Of a DNA stretch of 64,000 nt, positions 1-12,837 are shown in pieces. Position 1 is the first letter of the stretch; every line of letters starts with the position of its first letter. Source of the stretch: Crocodylus rhombifer (lineage: Eukaryota > Chordata > Crocodylia > Crocodylidae); assembly GCA_038503035.1 (NCBI GenBank), contig JAVSML010001088.1:181163-245162 (forward strand). The letters run 5' to 3'. Below the pieces are notes generated by a model. The model made no database searches and was not told where the DNA came from. It saw only the letters and a program-made list of their open reading frames with translations. A program made the translations under genes and the position numbers.

Positions 1-939
1 GAAAAGGAGTATATGCATATATACTGTAGTGTGTGTCTGTGCATGCATAATAATATATATTGGTAAGAAGTAAAAGGGCAATAACCTGTGACACTGACCT
101 CAACCAGAAACATTATTTTATCTGCTAAAGCTATATATGCACTACATAGGTGCAACTGCATAAAAAGTAAATTGGGCTTTACCTTAGACCCCATTCTTTT
201 GACAAGAACATTGAAAGTAAGCCTAAAACATTTTTATTATTTTGCAGTAGCTGAAGGTAATTTACTGCCTCTGTTTATTGGTATTTTAAAATGCCCCTTT
301 TGCCCTTTTGACTCTTTTCTTCTGGCCACTACAACTGCCTGGGAGTCAGAGAGGAGGAACCAGGTTAGTCTGGAATCAATAATGTTGCTAATCCACAAAT
401 CAGCTACTAGGAGGGACTGTAAAATCAATGCAGCAACATGGGCTCGCTATGTGATCCTTGATCAGGAATTCATCCTTGTTTCCAGTCTGACAATGCTACT
501 CCACTGGAGCATACAACAGGACCATTACAGAGTCAACATTTGCCAACTATTACCACAGATATTTTAAACAGAAGGAAAATCCATGTTGACTGTGATGCAA
601 TTAAACCCACCTACAGAAGTCGCCATTAAAAAATTCAATTACAAGGACAAATGAATTAGGTCAAAAAGTATTTGTTTTTATAGAGACAGAACATGCTGTC
701 TTTCTTACTAACACTTTAATAGTATTTATATTTGGAAAAATAAAATGTTTCCTGTTTGAAACTTTTTTAAGTTGTATTTCTTTCCTAAGCTCCTTTATTT
801 GACTAACCTTATTAAATATTATTTTAACATTTGTGTTAACTGGATATGGGAATTCTGCTTCTTTGAAATATCAGCCCTTATTTTTATTTATGGCTTCTCT
901 GTGGTACTTAACAGCATACTGCCTGAACATCTCAGTCGT
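1..939. other. Noncoding stretch, no recognised element
   Basis: AT-rich unique-looking DNA. A 159-codon open frame at 88-567 (+) has no recognisable domain, no Kozak or splice context that stands out, and ordinary AT-rich composition, so I do not call it a gene. Confidence 0.5.
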
Positions 940-1012
940 TAATGAATTTATCCTCACAACACCCCTGTGAAGTGCTATTATATCCATTTTACCAGTGGGG
1001 AAACCAAAGTCC
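940..1012 (-). mobile_element. MIR-like SINE fragment
   Basis: The stretch reads like the reverse complement of the MIR core and 3' region: a 'tcctcacaacaccc-tgtgaag' block followed by 'ccattttacc-gtggggaaac'. That pair of blocks at that spacing is typical of MIR and related core-SINEs in amniotes. No target duplication is visible and the copy is old and truncated. Confidence 0.45.
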
Positions 1013-1026
1013 CAATCCTTCTAATA

Positions 1027-1115
1027 CACTTGTGAGCAACTTTACCCACAGCAGTAGTCCCATTTAATTCAATGGGAATGCTCTGGTGGGTAAAGTTATG
1101 CACATGTACAAGTGT
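1027..1115. repeat. Palindromic ancient repeat ('CAATGGG' type)
   Basis: Imperfect inverted repeat. Arms 'caactttacccac' (about 1038-1050) and 'gtgggtaaagtta' (about 1086-1098) flank a centre containing 'cccattt-aattcaatggg'; outer parts 'cacttgtgagc' and 'gtacaagtg' also pair loosely. Palindromes around a CCCATTgaaxtCAATGGG core are common old interspersed repeats in turtles and crocodilians. Family not named. Confidence 0.4.
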
Positions 1116-2689
1116 TTGCAGCATTGGAGCCTGTTTCAAAGCCTACTGAAGTCAACTGAAAGACTTGTGATGGTTTGGATTATGGGATTTGGAACAAGTT
1201 TGTAGTGTATTGCCATATATGATGAGCCAAAAACAGAGCCCAAACCTCTTACATCTGAGTCCATGGACATAAGCAAAAAAAAATCTTTCCTCTCTAGTTA
1301 AATATATGATATGACTTTTTAGTTGATTCTTTTTTAAAATAGGAGATATAGCTCTTACTTTAGTAAATGCCAGTTGCCTGATAGAATGCTTACAAAAAAG
1401 TGACTATAGCTCTGAACTCTACTGTGTCATAGTATACTATATATATTCAATTCTGTTGGTATTTTGATCCCAAACAATTAACTCATTTTCTGTTCTGATA
1501 TCTCAAACCATCTGCTGTGAAACATAAAAACACTTATGGAGGGAAAATACAAATAAATGGCCATCATAGTAATATTTTGAAAACAATCATCATTGGTTAT
1601 TAAAAAATGTGGATGCCAGAATAGGAGTCCTTGAATATAATAGGAAGAAGCAATGTATTTATTTAATAGCAATTTTACATATGCTCTTCAGTTCAGTAAT
1701 TTGGGGAAAAGTCTCTACTAACAGCCTAATAAAAGTTTATGTTATTAGCATTTGGCTTTTTTTCAGCAATCATTTCTTGTTACAATTGTACAGTTAGAAA
1801 TAATGCATTCTGATTTGTCCTTGGTTTCATCTTTTAAATCCATAAAAATATTGCATTCAAGGAAATTATTTGATGTTTATTACTTCCCATGTTTTTTTCC
1901 TGCATCTTAAAGCTTCCAATGATGTGTTACATTAAAAAATGTAAAATGAAGTTTCTTTAAAAGCCAGGAGTCTTTTGTGTCTGTGAAGCTTTTTTGATGG
2001 GACATTTCCTTTGGTACTACATTTAGGCATTTTTAGCGTCTGATTAATTAGTAGTTGGGGAAGAATCAAGCTATTTTGAGACTGTTGTCCCACAAGTAAA
2101 TCTACATTGGTGCAAAATGTGCTAAAATAGCAGTGCAATTAGCACTGTACTTATTGTAACACATTTGTGCAAAATGTTAGTAAAATCTGGAAGTTGTTTG
2201 TAACTGTGAAAAACCTTCCTGGTGCTCTGTGCTTCCTAGTGTAAGCTATTTACAGGACAATTAATCTTAGCGTACAGAGCAGCAGTTCTGAAAATAAATA
2301 TGCTGAAAAATGCAGAAGAAAGACATCATGGTTAATGCAAATTAATGTAATCATGAATTCAGACAAATAAACTATTCCAGTGCCACAGTTTATTTAGTTT
2401 TGGTACTTGACAGTTGTAACCTTTCTTTTTATTCCAGTTAGTCATATTTATCTTTCTATTTGTTATGAGATTTTACCAAAATACATTTATATTAATTATT
2501 TTCCTTCGTTTCTTTTCTCTCTCTCTTTTCCTTTCTTTTCTTTTTTGATTGATTCCAAAAGCAAAATAAAACAAAATCAAGAATGGAGCTATTTTACAAT
2601 TATATTTTCTCAATACACTAGCCCTTTTTTATTGTGACTGAAGTCTTCTTCCTGGTGTCTGCATGTTACAGACAGACAGATTTTTAACC
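1116..2689. other. Noncoding stretch with pyrimidine tract
   Basis: AT-rich DNA without a recognised gene or mobile element. The one compositional feature is a T/C tract at about 2503-2547 (tttctctctctcttttcc type). Short open frames here have no recognisable protein motif. Confidence 0.5.
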
Positions 2690-2795
2690 AGAGCAAATTC
2701 AAGTACAGCTTTCAGACCAGTCAAACCCCAGAGACAGGCAGGAGGGCAGCCCTTCCTCAGCCGTTCTTCTTTCTGCATTAGCCTTTCCTACTCAG

Positions 2796-2860
2796 GCTCC
2801 ATCGACCTGTCAGAGACATCACAGTGATTGACTGCCCTGGCAGATGTGCCGCTATAACAG
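2796..2860 (+). other. Exon-like 65-nt segment or conserved noncoding element (candidate)
   Basis: A long pyrimidine-rich run (ttcttctttctg...cctttcctactcag, 2765-2795) ends in AG, and the segment is followed by CAG|GTAACT, a good donor-like site. Between them the sequence is GC-richer than its surroundings. One frame (starting at the second base) is open through 21 codons; the other two have stops. It also contains CTGTCA and TGATTGAC, which resemble TALE-homeodomain (Meis/Pbx) sites, so an enhancer core is an equal alternative. Seen: the borders and motifs. Inferred: any function. No partner exon was found. Confidence 0.2.
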
Positions 2861-4024
2861 GTAACTTGATCATCCAGACCCATCTGTCTCTCAGTCCTCT
2901 TCAATTCACACTTTGAAAAAATATTAGAGATTGGGGAGGGGTTGGATTCTTTGTTGTGAATTTTCTTTTTAATGTAGGATATCTGTATTTCACAAAAGGT
3001 TATCCACGAGTAAATGAATGGTGATGTACAGTCCTTGAGCTTTATCCTACTGAGAAGAGTTGCCTGGTGCTATTTCAGTGTCAGTGTTTAGGATCTGGAT
3101 TAACAATAACCAGAGAATTAAAAAACTCCATTGCAAAAACATAGTCTAAATTAAGGACAGTTTTTAGAACCACCGTAGTAATAATAGAATGATGTTTCAA
3201 AGATAACCGCTCCTATAAAAATGAGACAGATGGACTGTTTAACTGTGCTTAGTGAGAGGAGGGGATCTGATTCAGTGGGAGCATTTTCACGTCTTCTCTT
3301 CAATGCCCACAGCCTGGCAAATGTTGTGACATCATTAAGCTGAACTGCTGATTTTAGATGGGTCTGGAACAAGAATGGGCAGGGGTAACTCAAGCTTCAT
3401 GCTGAAATGTAGTTAACTAATTTACTAGTGTCACTATTTCTGATAATTACTTTTCACCAAAATATTTTGCTGTGCTTGTGTGTAGAGGATTTCATTCTAC
3501 AAGTCAACACCCCAAGTGTTGTAGCCTCGCAGGATCTATCAACAGCTTCTATTAAGAGAGAATATAATCTTGGTGAGAGCACTGGCTAACACTTCTCCTT
3601 TCTATTTCTCAGTAAAGTCTACTGCATACTCACTATCAAAGGATGTACATTGGCACAGATGACATAGTTCACAATATAAGGGGAAGTAACATACTGAAGC
3701 AGGCAAAACAAGGTAAAATGAATGACAACTGACAAAAAAGCAAGTGAACTCAAAATATTTTTTTTCAAATCAGAGGAATAAAAATATGCTAAGTGTGTAC
3801 ATAAGCAATGACACTTGCAGGGTAGGAAGAGATAAATAAGTGTTGGGGATAGATGGGTGGGGAAGAATCAAACCAGCAAAGGGTTCCAACATGAATCTCC
3901 TTGTAACTCTTGGATCAGTTTAAAATTGAACCTGACATGACATTGAGAAAGCCAAGGCAAAGCTAAATAGTAAAAATAATACTTTATTACTTCCAGAAGC
4001 TTATATTTAGTATTTAACATTTTG
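2861..4024. other. Noncoding stretch, nothing recognised
   Basis: No mobile element, RNA gene or convincing exon seen. An 80-codon minus-strand frame at 3151-3393 shows no domain and is treated as chance. Confidence 0.45.
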
Positions 4025-4211
4025 GGGGCATGTTTACACATTCATTAATGTGTGGTAGTTACTGTGCATTAAGTTTAGTTTGCAGGATGCACGCTACTGT
4101 GCAGTAGCGCCAGCACACACCTGTTTAGTGACACTAAGTGTATTAGCATGGCACACTAATGTGCAGTGTTATTAGGCTATTGTATGGTTTGCATCATGTG
4201 TAGATGTGCCC
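4025..4211 (+). mobile_element. Short TIR element, AT-rich GGGYRCATCTACA family
   Basis: Starts 'gggg(c)atgtttacacatt' and ends 'catgtgtagatgtgccc', which are imperfect inverted repeats of each other. The interior 'cattaatgtg-ggtagttactg-gcattaagttta' is shared with the copies at 20,357 and 55,034 (the latter reversed). About 187 bp, no coding capacity, so a MITE mobilised in trans. Flanking triplets TTG and TGG are compatible with, but do not prove, a 3-bp target duplication. Confidence 0.6.
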
Positions 4212-6645
4212 TGGAAGTATGAGTTCAATACATTGTCCAAGAAGTTGCTCATGGGCCCCCATTTTAATTGTAAGTGAAATTTGGGTTAGGCTATTTGAAA
4301 TATAACCCTGTCATTTTAACTCTTTGAAAATATCCTCTGTTTCAGAAAATTATTCTTCTTTAAGATCCAGCTCTTATCCACTCCAGCCCAGATACAGATG
4401 ATTCATGTGTATAATTCTACTGCCCAAGAGTCCAGAAGCTCTTACAGATGTCCATCCTGTGGTGGACTGTGAAGCTGAGCAGTCTGGAGCTTAACATCTA
4501 CCCATACTGAGGGCTAGGGCAGGACCAGACAAGCAATCAAAATTCACTGCTACATGGGTCATTTAGTCCTCCTGTCCTGCAGGCTGAGAGATGTACGAGG
4601 AAGACAGACCCAGCTGTAAAAGGTAGGCAGAAATAATAATAGGATTCCAAACCACCTTGCTCTTGTGTAGCTCCCGGTACTCAGATAAGAATTACTAAGT
4701 TCGGGGATAGGGTCAGAATTGTGATAGGGATCTATTTTGTACCTCTTAGCTCAATAAAATTTCCACTGGAGATATATGTGAGGCAGGGATGCCAGGCCTC
4801 CATAAATCTGTTCTTTATTGGCTCTTCTATGTTCATCACAGTAGTATCTGAGCACCTTTCAGTAGTGCATTAAGCAATGAGACTAACATCTGCTAACTGT
4901 TGTTTGCTCTCTCATCCTTTCCCTGGGGGTAAAAGTGTGTGTGCAGTGGAGTGTCTTGTTTTAGTGCTTTTTTGATTGTTTTGGTTTAGGGTTTTTTATT
5001 TTTATTTAATGTAGGTGTTTCTGTGGACTTATGCATGAGCTTCATAAATCCCTATAGATCAATTTCTTCTAGTTTCAGTCCAATATTCCAGTAGAATTTC
5101 ATTTACCATGTGCATCTAGTCAGCATAAAATATTTTGTTCCTCAAATTATAACCCCAGAACACAAGTATGATATATTTTAATGAGACCTATTATTTTATG
5201 TTATTTGTACCATACTGTACATGACTTCATACTAAGTAAGATTTTTGTCTAATGAAAAAGGCAAATTACATCTATTCCTGTGCTTCAGGACATCAAAATC
5301 ATGAATGTGGAAAAAATGGCCAGACACAGAGAGGTCACCGAAAACTAAATGACTCCAGGTACTACAATTTTAAATATTAAATGGTAGGAGTTTAACACAT
5401 CACCTTCTATCCTAAAAAAAACAAATAGCTATGTAGAATATGGAATATACATCTAGATATCAAGTAGTGCATAGAAACCCATGAATTGAAGAAATGATTA
5501 ATGATTAAAAATGAACTTGGTTCTGTATGAAAGATTTGGGGGAAAAAATTGTGTGGTGACATTTGTGAACCATAACTGAACTTTCATATTGCCATAACAA
5601 AATAAAACTGTCACAGTCAAATCTCTCTTCTTTAGTCACTTCCCATGCAAAATGAATGATACAGGTTGATTGCTTTGCTCACCAGAAGCCCTGTAAAAGC
5701 AGTGGGGGTCTGTGAAGGTGGAGACTACCATGGTTATGTTTCCAGGACTGGATCTTGGAGATTATTTTTGCTTTCATGCAAGTGAAATCACAGGATAAGG
5801 AAGAAATGATAAGATTCCAAACACAAGCTGGAGGTTGTATGGAAACTTGGGGACACAATGGAGGCATGGACACAGAAACTTTGTATTATGAATGGAGGCA
5901 TAGAAGAATAATTTAATCTTTATAGATACATACTGCTCTCAGTCTTTAACCAGAATTCCCAAATGGGTCTAATTCTTAATTCCTAGGGTTAGATAAACAT
6001 CCTGTATATTAAGAAGAGCTAGATTTAGTCCTACAGGGTCTCCAAGCTGCTCTCATTCATTGAGAACTGAGTGTTTGCACAGTGGACAGAATTTGGACTT
6101 ACAGATCAGCAGGAATAAAATAAATGGAAGCTGTCAAAGTGGAAAGAGGGCTTTACTCTGCTTAGCTTGCCATTTTAACACTGTAAGACAGGTGTTGCTT
6201 CTCCACTCCATTTACACAGATGCCACAGTGTCCATCATCTATTTTAAAGGAGTCTGCTGATTTCCATATTCTAATCATGTTTGTTTTACTTTCTACTTTT
6301 TATGGCTTCCCCCCCTTAAAATTCTAACACTTATTTTAGCATGGTTAGGTCTGATATTGATACATTGAGGATAATTGCAGTCCTAGCTACATTTCTTAAA
6401 GCCAGCTACAGTTTAATATGAAATATGCACTTGAAGCAAGGAGTAGAGCTCATGTAATCTTCTCTAGAGTACCCCACAGAGCCTTGCCTTTTTCTGTGCG
6501 CTCTCTCTGGTCTAATGAATCTTGAATCCATGTTTTTTATACAAGGGCAGGTGTTCAACAAAATGAGTAAAGGGTTAACTCCCACCCCCAAATAATGCAC
6601 AGTGCCTGGTCTTTAGAACCCTGCCTAGAAAGAGGGGTTATTTGA
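4212..6645. other. Noncoding stretch, nothing recognised
   Basis: Mixed AT-rich DNA. A denser stretch at about 4370-4800 has more complex sequence but no domain, RNA fold or repeat ends I can identify. Confidence 0.4.
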
Positions 6646-6735
6646 ATTTGGACACTCCAGCAGAGAAGGAAATCCAGCTCAAGACTCTCATTCCCCATGC
6701 AAATGCTCTGGCCACTAGTCATGCATGTAAAAGTG
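6646..6735 (-). mobile_element. Half copy of tRNA-like SINE
   Basis: The block 'cccatgcaaatgctctggccactagtcatgc' resembles the reverse of a tRNA-type promoter arm (…ctagtggtta…gcac.c…) seen more completely at 38,048 and 38,562. Only one half is clear and divergence is high. Confidence 0.35.
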
Positions 6736-7620
6736 GGGCAATGCCTCCAGCTATGTATTTAAAAAGTCTGGTAGCTGTACTACATGTTGTGAGGAGCTTC
6801 AACTAGTCAGTGTGGGTATGCTCTGACAAAGCCTCCTGGGAATTTAAACAGAAGAATACCTATTTAGTGTTCCCCATGTGAGCCTGATCTTACGTGACTC
6901 AGTTCTAGCCTTACATAGAAGTGAAAATACACGGGGACTTTAAAATTAAAAATTAAGGTCTATGTGAAGTAAGTGCCCTCTCCTGCTGTAGTTATCACTG
7001 TGTTCAATAAACACACATATGTGAATGAGAAGGATTAAACAATTACCTTAATTGCAGAGCAGTAGGCAACCTTTGCAGGCACTTGGTCTGTCTCTTGCTA
7101 ACTAACTGCTACTACCCAACTGGAGGACCATTTCCCAGTTGTCAACTCCCTTAGTCTTCTGTTAGGGAACTTTTACAAATTATAACTTTCATTACTACAT
7201 CTGCTTTCGTGGTTTAGGTAACAACTGATTAAGGGTTTTCAAGATTATCAGCTTTTGAATTTAGTCATCTAAATTCTGCCCAAATCCAGTTTTAGGCTGT
7301 TAAATTTTTTATTGGATCTGGATCTTAATCCACAAATGGACTAGACATGTAGCAGAAAGCAGAGCTCTAAGTTAGGTTTCTGAGCTGCACTTCATAGGGA
7401 GAATTGGGATGGGACCTAAGAATTGGATCCTCAATGGCCATCATGCTGAACAGGGAACTGTGTGAAAAGTAGTCAATACTAAATGCTCACAAGTACATCC
7501 CTGCCTGACTTCAGGATTGAAGTTCCTTTCTCTGGGCCACTTTGGAGATACTTTTCTCTGCGTGGACCCTTTCCTGGAATCAATCCATCCTTTCCAAGTA
7601 CAGCTACCATAAGAGATACT
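6736..7620. other. Noncoding stretch, nothing recognised
   Basis: No recognisable element. The short open frames that cross 7441-7820 overlap the SINE-like segments that follow and show no protein motif. Confidence 0.4.
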
Positions 7621-7700
7621 CAGTATCTCAGTGGTTAGCGCAGTCACACAAGATGCATGAGACTGGGTTCAGGCTAAGGGGGTTTTATCCTGTATGTTCA
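7621..7700 (+). mobile_element. tRNA-derived SINE head (relic)
   Basis: 'ctcagtggttagcgcagtcac…gagactgggttcaggc' has the spacing of a tRNA A box (tagc-cagt-ggt) and B box (GGTTCAggc). The body after it is not recognisable. It is a SINE relic rather than a tRNA gene: the intervening sequence is too divergent to fold as a cloverleaf by eye. Confidence 0.45.
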
Positions 7701-7892
7701 ACGTCCCAGAAAATTGCTGAACATTCTGTCTGCAAGGGTGTGAGGTGCAAGGAGGAGGGGCAGAGGAAAGGACCACTCCTGTTCCCTTATGCTGAAACTG
7801 TTCCACTCTACATGGAGTGATTAAATATTCATTGAGACAGAAAAGTATGTTAAGACAGGTAGGGAAAAAAGACTGGAAGAATATGCATGAAT

Positions 7893-7960
7893 CTACAGCC
7901 TAGTGATTCAGGCAGTCATCTGGGAGAAGGAAGACCTGGGTTGCGGTGCACACTGAGTGC
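7893..7960 (+). mobile_element. tRNA-derived SINE head (second relic)
   Basis: 'cctagtgattcaggcagtcatctgggag…agacctgggttgcgg' matches the left head of the tRNA-like family seen at 38,048. It lies about 190 bp from a related head at 7,621 in the same orientation, so the two could be one rearranged insertion or separate copies. Confidence 0.45.
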
Positions 7961-8106
7961 TCTCTCAGAAGGAGAATTTAGCCTCCCAGGGAACACTACT
8001 GGCAATATCTTAGTGACTATCTGGTGGCAATATCCAAGGTCCTGCAAATTTATTCAGAAGATGAGTGCCCAAAATGTGAGGCATCTAAGTCCTCCTAAGT
8101 ATTTTA

Positions 8107-8176
8107 AGATAGGGCCAGATTCTTTGCTGGGATTACTCCATAGAGTTATGCCAATAAAGAATTTGATCTATAGAAT
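8107..8176. repeat. Palindromic ancient repeat ('gggccagattct' type)
   Basis: 'agatagggccagattctttgctggg…ccataga-ttatgcc' followed by a partly complementary 'aagaatttgatct' right end. This resembles a widespread palindromic amniote repeat with GGGCCAGATTCT ends. Short and degraded. Confidence 0.3.
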
Positions 8177-11100
8177 GTAACTGAGGCTGAAATGCCTCAT
8201 ACAGCCTTGAATATCTCCCTTACATAGGATAAAATTCACATGAGCAGCACAAGCAAAATTTAGTGAAGGAAAAGAAATGACTTCCTTAAGTTCTGATGAA
8301 TATTTTTTTCTAAATTCCCCTTTGAATGAGGTTTGGCCTTCCAGGGCCTTGTTTGCTTCTGTTTTCTAAAATATAGCTAGAGGGTTGCACACATTCCAAC
8401 TCTGCCCTTTTAATATTATTTCCTGCTAATTATACCAATAGAAGGAACCAACAGCAAGTATGATTTTAGCAGTTCATAATAAGAAAAGTAGCTTGCACTT
8501 ATATTCAGAACAAGTTTCTTGCATTCAATTATTACTAGCAAGCACTCCACCTACTGGTTCAAATTATGCCAAGCAAGTGATTGAAAAAAAGCTCAGACAT
8601 TCTAATAGGAGCTTCACTGCATAATATATAAACATTATGGGCCCCAAAACATTAGATGTTTATACACCTTTTTATGCTACCAAATCAGGGTGTTTGTATG
8701 ACTTTAAATTGCTGTTCAGAATCATTAGAAGGATTCCTTGCATTTATTTTCACAAATTAGCATCCTAACTGTAAAGTTTCCCAACCTCAGCAATAAATGT
8801 GATATGAAAATGGGTCAATAAAAGGCAAGACACAGTTAAAGAAATCCGAGGAATTTTCAATTTTAGTAAATACTGTACTTCATACACAGTCATAAGGGAC
8901 AGGATTTAAGTGGAAGATGTTTTAACCTTTTTTAATACAACCTCACATAGTAACAGCAGTTCTTGTAATTATTGCTTTTCATCTTCAGATCCTTGGTAAA
9001 GACTACATATATTAGAGAAAGAGAGAAGGGTGTAGTGAGAGGTTAGTACTGAAACAAAATCAAGACCAACTCCATCACCTATAATGAATACAGTCAGTCT
9101 TAAAGCTTATCTTTCAACCTGAAAAAGATCAGATACATGTAAACAACAAAGGCTATCTTCCTTTATTTTTTAATAGAATTTAATATGCAATTGTTTGCAT
9201 AAAGGCCAAAGAAAGGCATTGATCCAGCTTGCATATCCATATATACCACTTAAATCAATGGGCAAGTCTTGTGCACAGGGAATGCAGGACTGGACTTTTT
9301 TTGTGTATTTCAGTATGTTAGTATATAATACAGCAATCAGTATGGAGTCACAGAAATGAAAATCAAGGATTACCAGATTCCTAAGTATAAAGATGCAAGA
9401 GAAGCACTAAACTAATTAGGTAAGATTATTGCAGGAGTGTGTATATTGTTCTTAAGGGCTCGTGATTATTGCACAGTATCGTACGCTTGTTGGGCGGTCA
9501 GCTACATTTTGTCATCACTTTTCTGCCATGTACAGTATTAATAATGAGATTTCTTAAGTGTGCTCATTTTCATTAATATGATGAGGTCTTCCGCTTTTAG
9601 CAACTTTATGTAGTGTTAACTGAAACAAACACTGATACAATATGGTACCATGTGATAGAAAAGTCATGCATTAAGGATTGAAGAATCTCTTTCCTGCCCA
9701 TTCCAGCTGCTGTCTTGTTTAATACTGCTTTGAAGCCTGACAGAATAGCACACATGTCAATATCAGTAAATATAATCCCAAGTAAATCCTCCTTTATACA
9801 AATAGGATTTTAAGACTGAAAAAAATGTAATTCACTAAAATATTTATTCTGTAAATACAAAACAAAGAATGAAGAATCTTAGCACAAGTCTACATAACAA
9901 AATTTACCTGACCCCTTAAAGCTCAGCAAAACAAGACAGAAGGTCCCCTTGATAGGCTGTATCATATATATCTTCTGAGACTGTGTTGCCCATATGTTCA
10001 ATAAAACTGTTGAATCTCAAAGTTATAATAATTTGCAACGAGGTGCCAGAACCAATTATTAAATATCATATGATCCAACAGAGATGAAATAAAAATATAC
10101 AGGGTTGATCTTACTGGCTTTGACTGTTAGGAAGCTTATAAAATACTTAGAATTGCTGTTTAGCTTAAGGGTAGTACTAAAGACATCCTTATGCTTAATT
10201 TTACTAGCAGCTGAATATTATAAACCAAATGCAGATGGTGCATTTTTCTAGATACAAAGAGAAGATTGCCCTTATTTTTATTGATTTGAATATCAATTTT
10301 AAGAAAAGGAGATATGCTATTATGATGTCTTCTAATAACATCAACCTTTGTTCAAAAGAGCAAGTGACAGCCAAAAGTACAATTCAAGTGAGAAAAAGGT
10401 ACAGTGTGATTAGATCACTGAATGATACCATCTCAGCCAAATAGCTGCCTATAGTGTGGAAAAAGAAGACACTTAGGACTGAGTGTAAACAGTCATAATT
10501 TATTTACCATGACATCTCTTAAACATGAATGAGTGAATGTTTTAAATACCAGTTCCCATCTCTTAGCCAAGGTCAACTGTTTCACACTGGTCTGTGCATT
10601 TCTTCACACTGTGAGCCCACAAGATGAGTTTGGGGTATACATGACAACTTTTTTTATTATGGCTGCAAACTGTAGTTTTGACTAAAATACTTTTGTGGTA
10701 GATTCTGAAGATTTTACATTCACTTTCAGCCAGCTTCCCAAAAACCATAACACGGTGCTTTTAGAAACAACCAGTTACCCTACTACATCATTAAGAATGA
10801 AAGATAAACGTTCAGGACTTGTCTCTTTTATTTCTAGTGGTGAATGTATTCTGTGTATTATGCCTGAAAAGCTCCAAATGTAATTGCTGCAAGAAATAAA
10901 AGTATTTCTGCCCTCAGTTATTGGAGCATTGCAAGCATAGGACCATGTTTGTCTATGTATGTTTACAGCACCTGTCAGCCGATACATGAGAAACAAGAAG
11001 AGTAATGTAAACTGATCCCCCCCCTTTTGCTGAATATTTAATGCAGTCTGCTGGAAAGAAAAGCACAAACATTCTACTTTTCCAATGCTTGTCTTCCTTG

Positions 11101-12633
11101 CCCTCTTCTAATTTTCTCTGGGGAAGGATGAGTTTCGAACTTGGTCACTGCTAGCGCCCATTTACTTCTGGATCTTTACTTTCTAGTCTTGGCTTTCTTC
11201 CTGTCTCCTAAAACTAAATTTACTTCATTTTAGCCACCTCAGAGCAGACTTGTGTGTATATATTTTCAAGGAAATTTGATTGTCTGTATGGATTTTTAAA
11301 TCAGCTTTCAGATCAAGTTCAGAAATATGTAAACTGTTGTGTTGTTGCATCAGGCAGTAGTGGAACACATACCTCAGATGCAGATCACCCAATACTATAA
11401 AGTGATCTTTAAATGAGACAACTAGAGCATAAGTAGATTAAAGTGGCCAATAATGGGAAAACAAGTGCCCATTCCAAGAGCAATTGTAAGAAATTTAAGC
11501 CTCAGGAAGTTGCATTATACATTTTATTAAATTGAGGGTATATTCACACTTATTGTGGCTTGAAATTTGAACCAGTATTTTCTGTCTTTGGTTACCTTAC
11601 TTTAGGGTTCCTTAATGGGAAGAAGATGTAATGCATAATATCATATAGCTGCTTTAAGTTTGTAAGTTAGTTTCTCAAAAGTTGTAATTTAATTTAAATT
11701 GACAAATGTACTATAAACCACTGTTCTTTCATATAAAACAGTATCTGACCTAAAAATGAATGTAACAAGACCCTGGGATTCCTACAACATCCTGCTTCTT
11801 TGTCATTTTAACCTTTTTGGAAACAGAAAGCATCTAATTTTGAGCAGCATTACCAGTTAGCACTATATAAAATGTTAGCTTTCAAAAACAGGTTCAAATC
11901 ATATTTATATTTTGAGCCTGCTGTTTTTCCAATAATCAAAAGAAAGAGAAAAAAAAGACTGAGAAACATGTTCACACACACAAAATGAATGCATGCTTAC
12001 TCAAGTTCTTCCTAAAAGACCATAAAATGTTATTACTAGCTCATAAAAATATAGCTCTGTAAGTGTGTAGCAAGATAAAAAACAGTTGCGGGGAAAATTA
12101 CTTCGAAAACTACATGTGGTGAGCCATGAAAATTGTGAGGCATCCTATCGTCTTATAGGTGAAGGAATTTTGGTTAGGAGGAAATGAAGGAGCTGCAGCT
12201 TTCAAGATGTATGGATGTCCATACTTTTCCTTACTAACCCGTAGAAAAGCCAATGAAGTGCTGAATAGCATTAACTCTACATGGAAAATCTGGAAATATA
12301 TTTTGTTGGAAGTTCGGGAGATGGAAAAAAACTACTTTTAATGGCTCCTCTGTATTCACGTCCCTAAGACTTGTCATGTTTCCCCAGAAAGTCACAGAAT
12401 CCATTTCAAAGAGGATTTATGCTGAAACACTTCTGGCTTTGAAAGAGAGAGGGAAAGTACAAAGATGATCCTGTTCTCTTCCTCCTATTATTCTGCAGGG
12501 GAGGCTGGTGGAAATTTTCCTTGTAGTATCAGTGTATCTCATAGAGGTATAATAGAGTCTATATTTGCAATATATCTTCAAACAAAGGCATATAGATATG
12601 GAATCTTTTTTATCATTAATTGTTTCTGACAAG
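8177..12633. other. AT-rich noncoding stretch
   Basis: About 4.4 kb with no gene, RNA gene or clear mobile element. Short minus- and plus-strand frames (for example 10229-10444 and 10775-11068) lack recognisable motifs. A small block at 9,440-9,610 looks more complex than its surroundings (cgtacgcttgttgggcggtc) but I cannot assign it. Confidence 0.45.
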
Positions 12634-12669
12634 GCCCATATATAACTGGGTGCCCATATATAACTGGGT
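12634..12669. repeat. Perfect 18-bp tandem duplication
   Basis: The unit gcccatatataactgggt occurs twice head to tail (12634-12651 and 12652-12669) with no mismatch, so the duplication is probably recent. It sits in a 130-codon minus-strand frame that has no other sign of being a gene. Confidence 0.9.
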
Positions 12670-12837
12670 GCTGTAGAAATACAAATGTGGTCCCTTACAT
12701 GTTTTAAGCCTCTCTTAGCCGTGGACAACTTTGATTTCATGTAGCATATGAAGGATCTTATACCTCTCACAAGATTAATATAGTTATTTTTTCCAAGCAG
12801 CATTTTCATGGTATAATTTGGATATATGAGTTATTAG

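Noticed and set aside
88..567. 159-codon plus-strand frame at the window start
   Set aside because: No recognised domain or splice pattern; AT-rich codon use indistinguishable from flanking noncoding DNA.
7621..7700. Possible tRNA gene
   Set aside because: A- and B-box-like blocks are present, but no acceptor-stem pairing or anticodon arm could be drawn. A SINE relic is the simpler reading.
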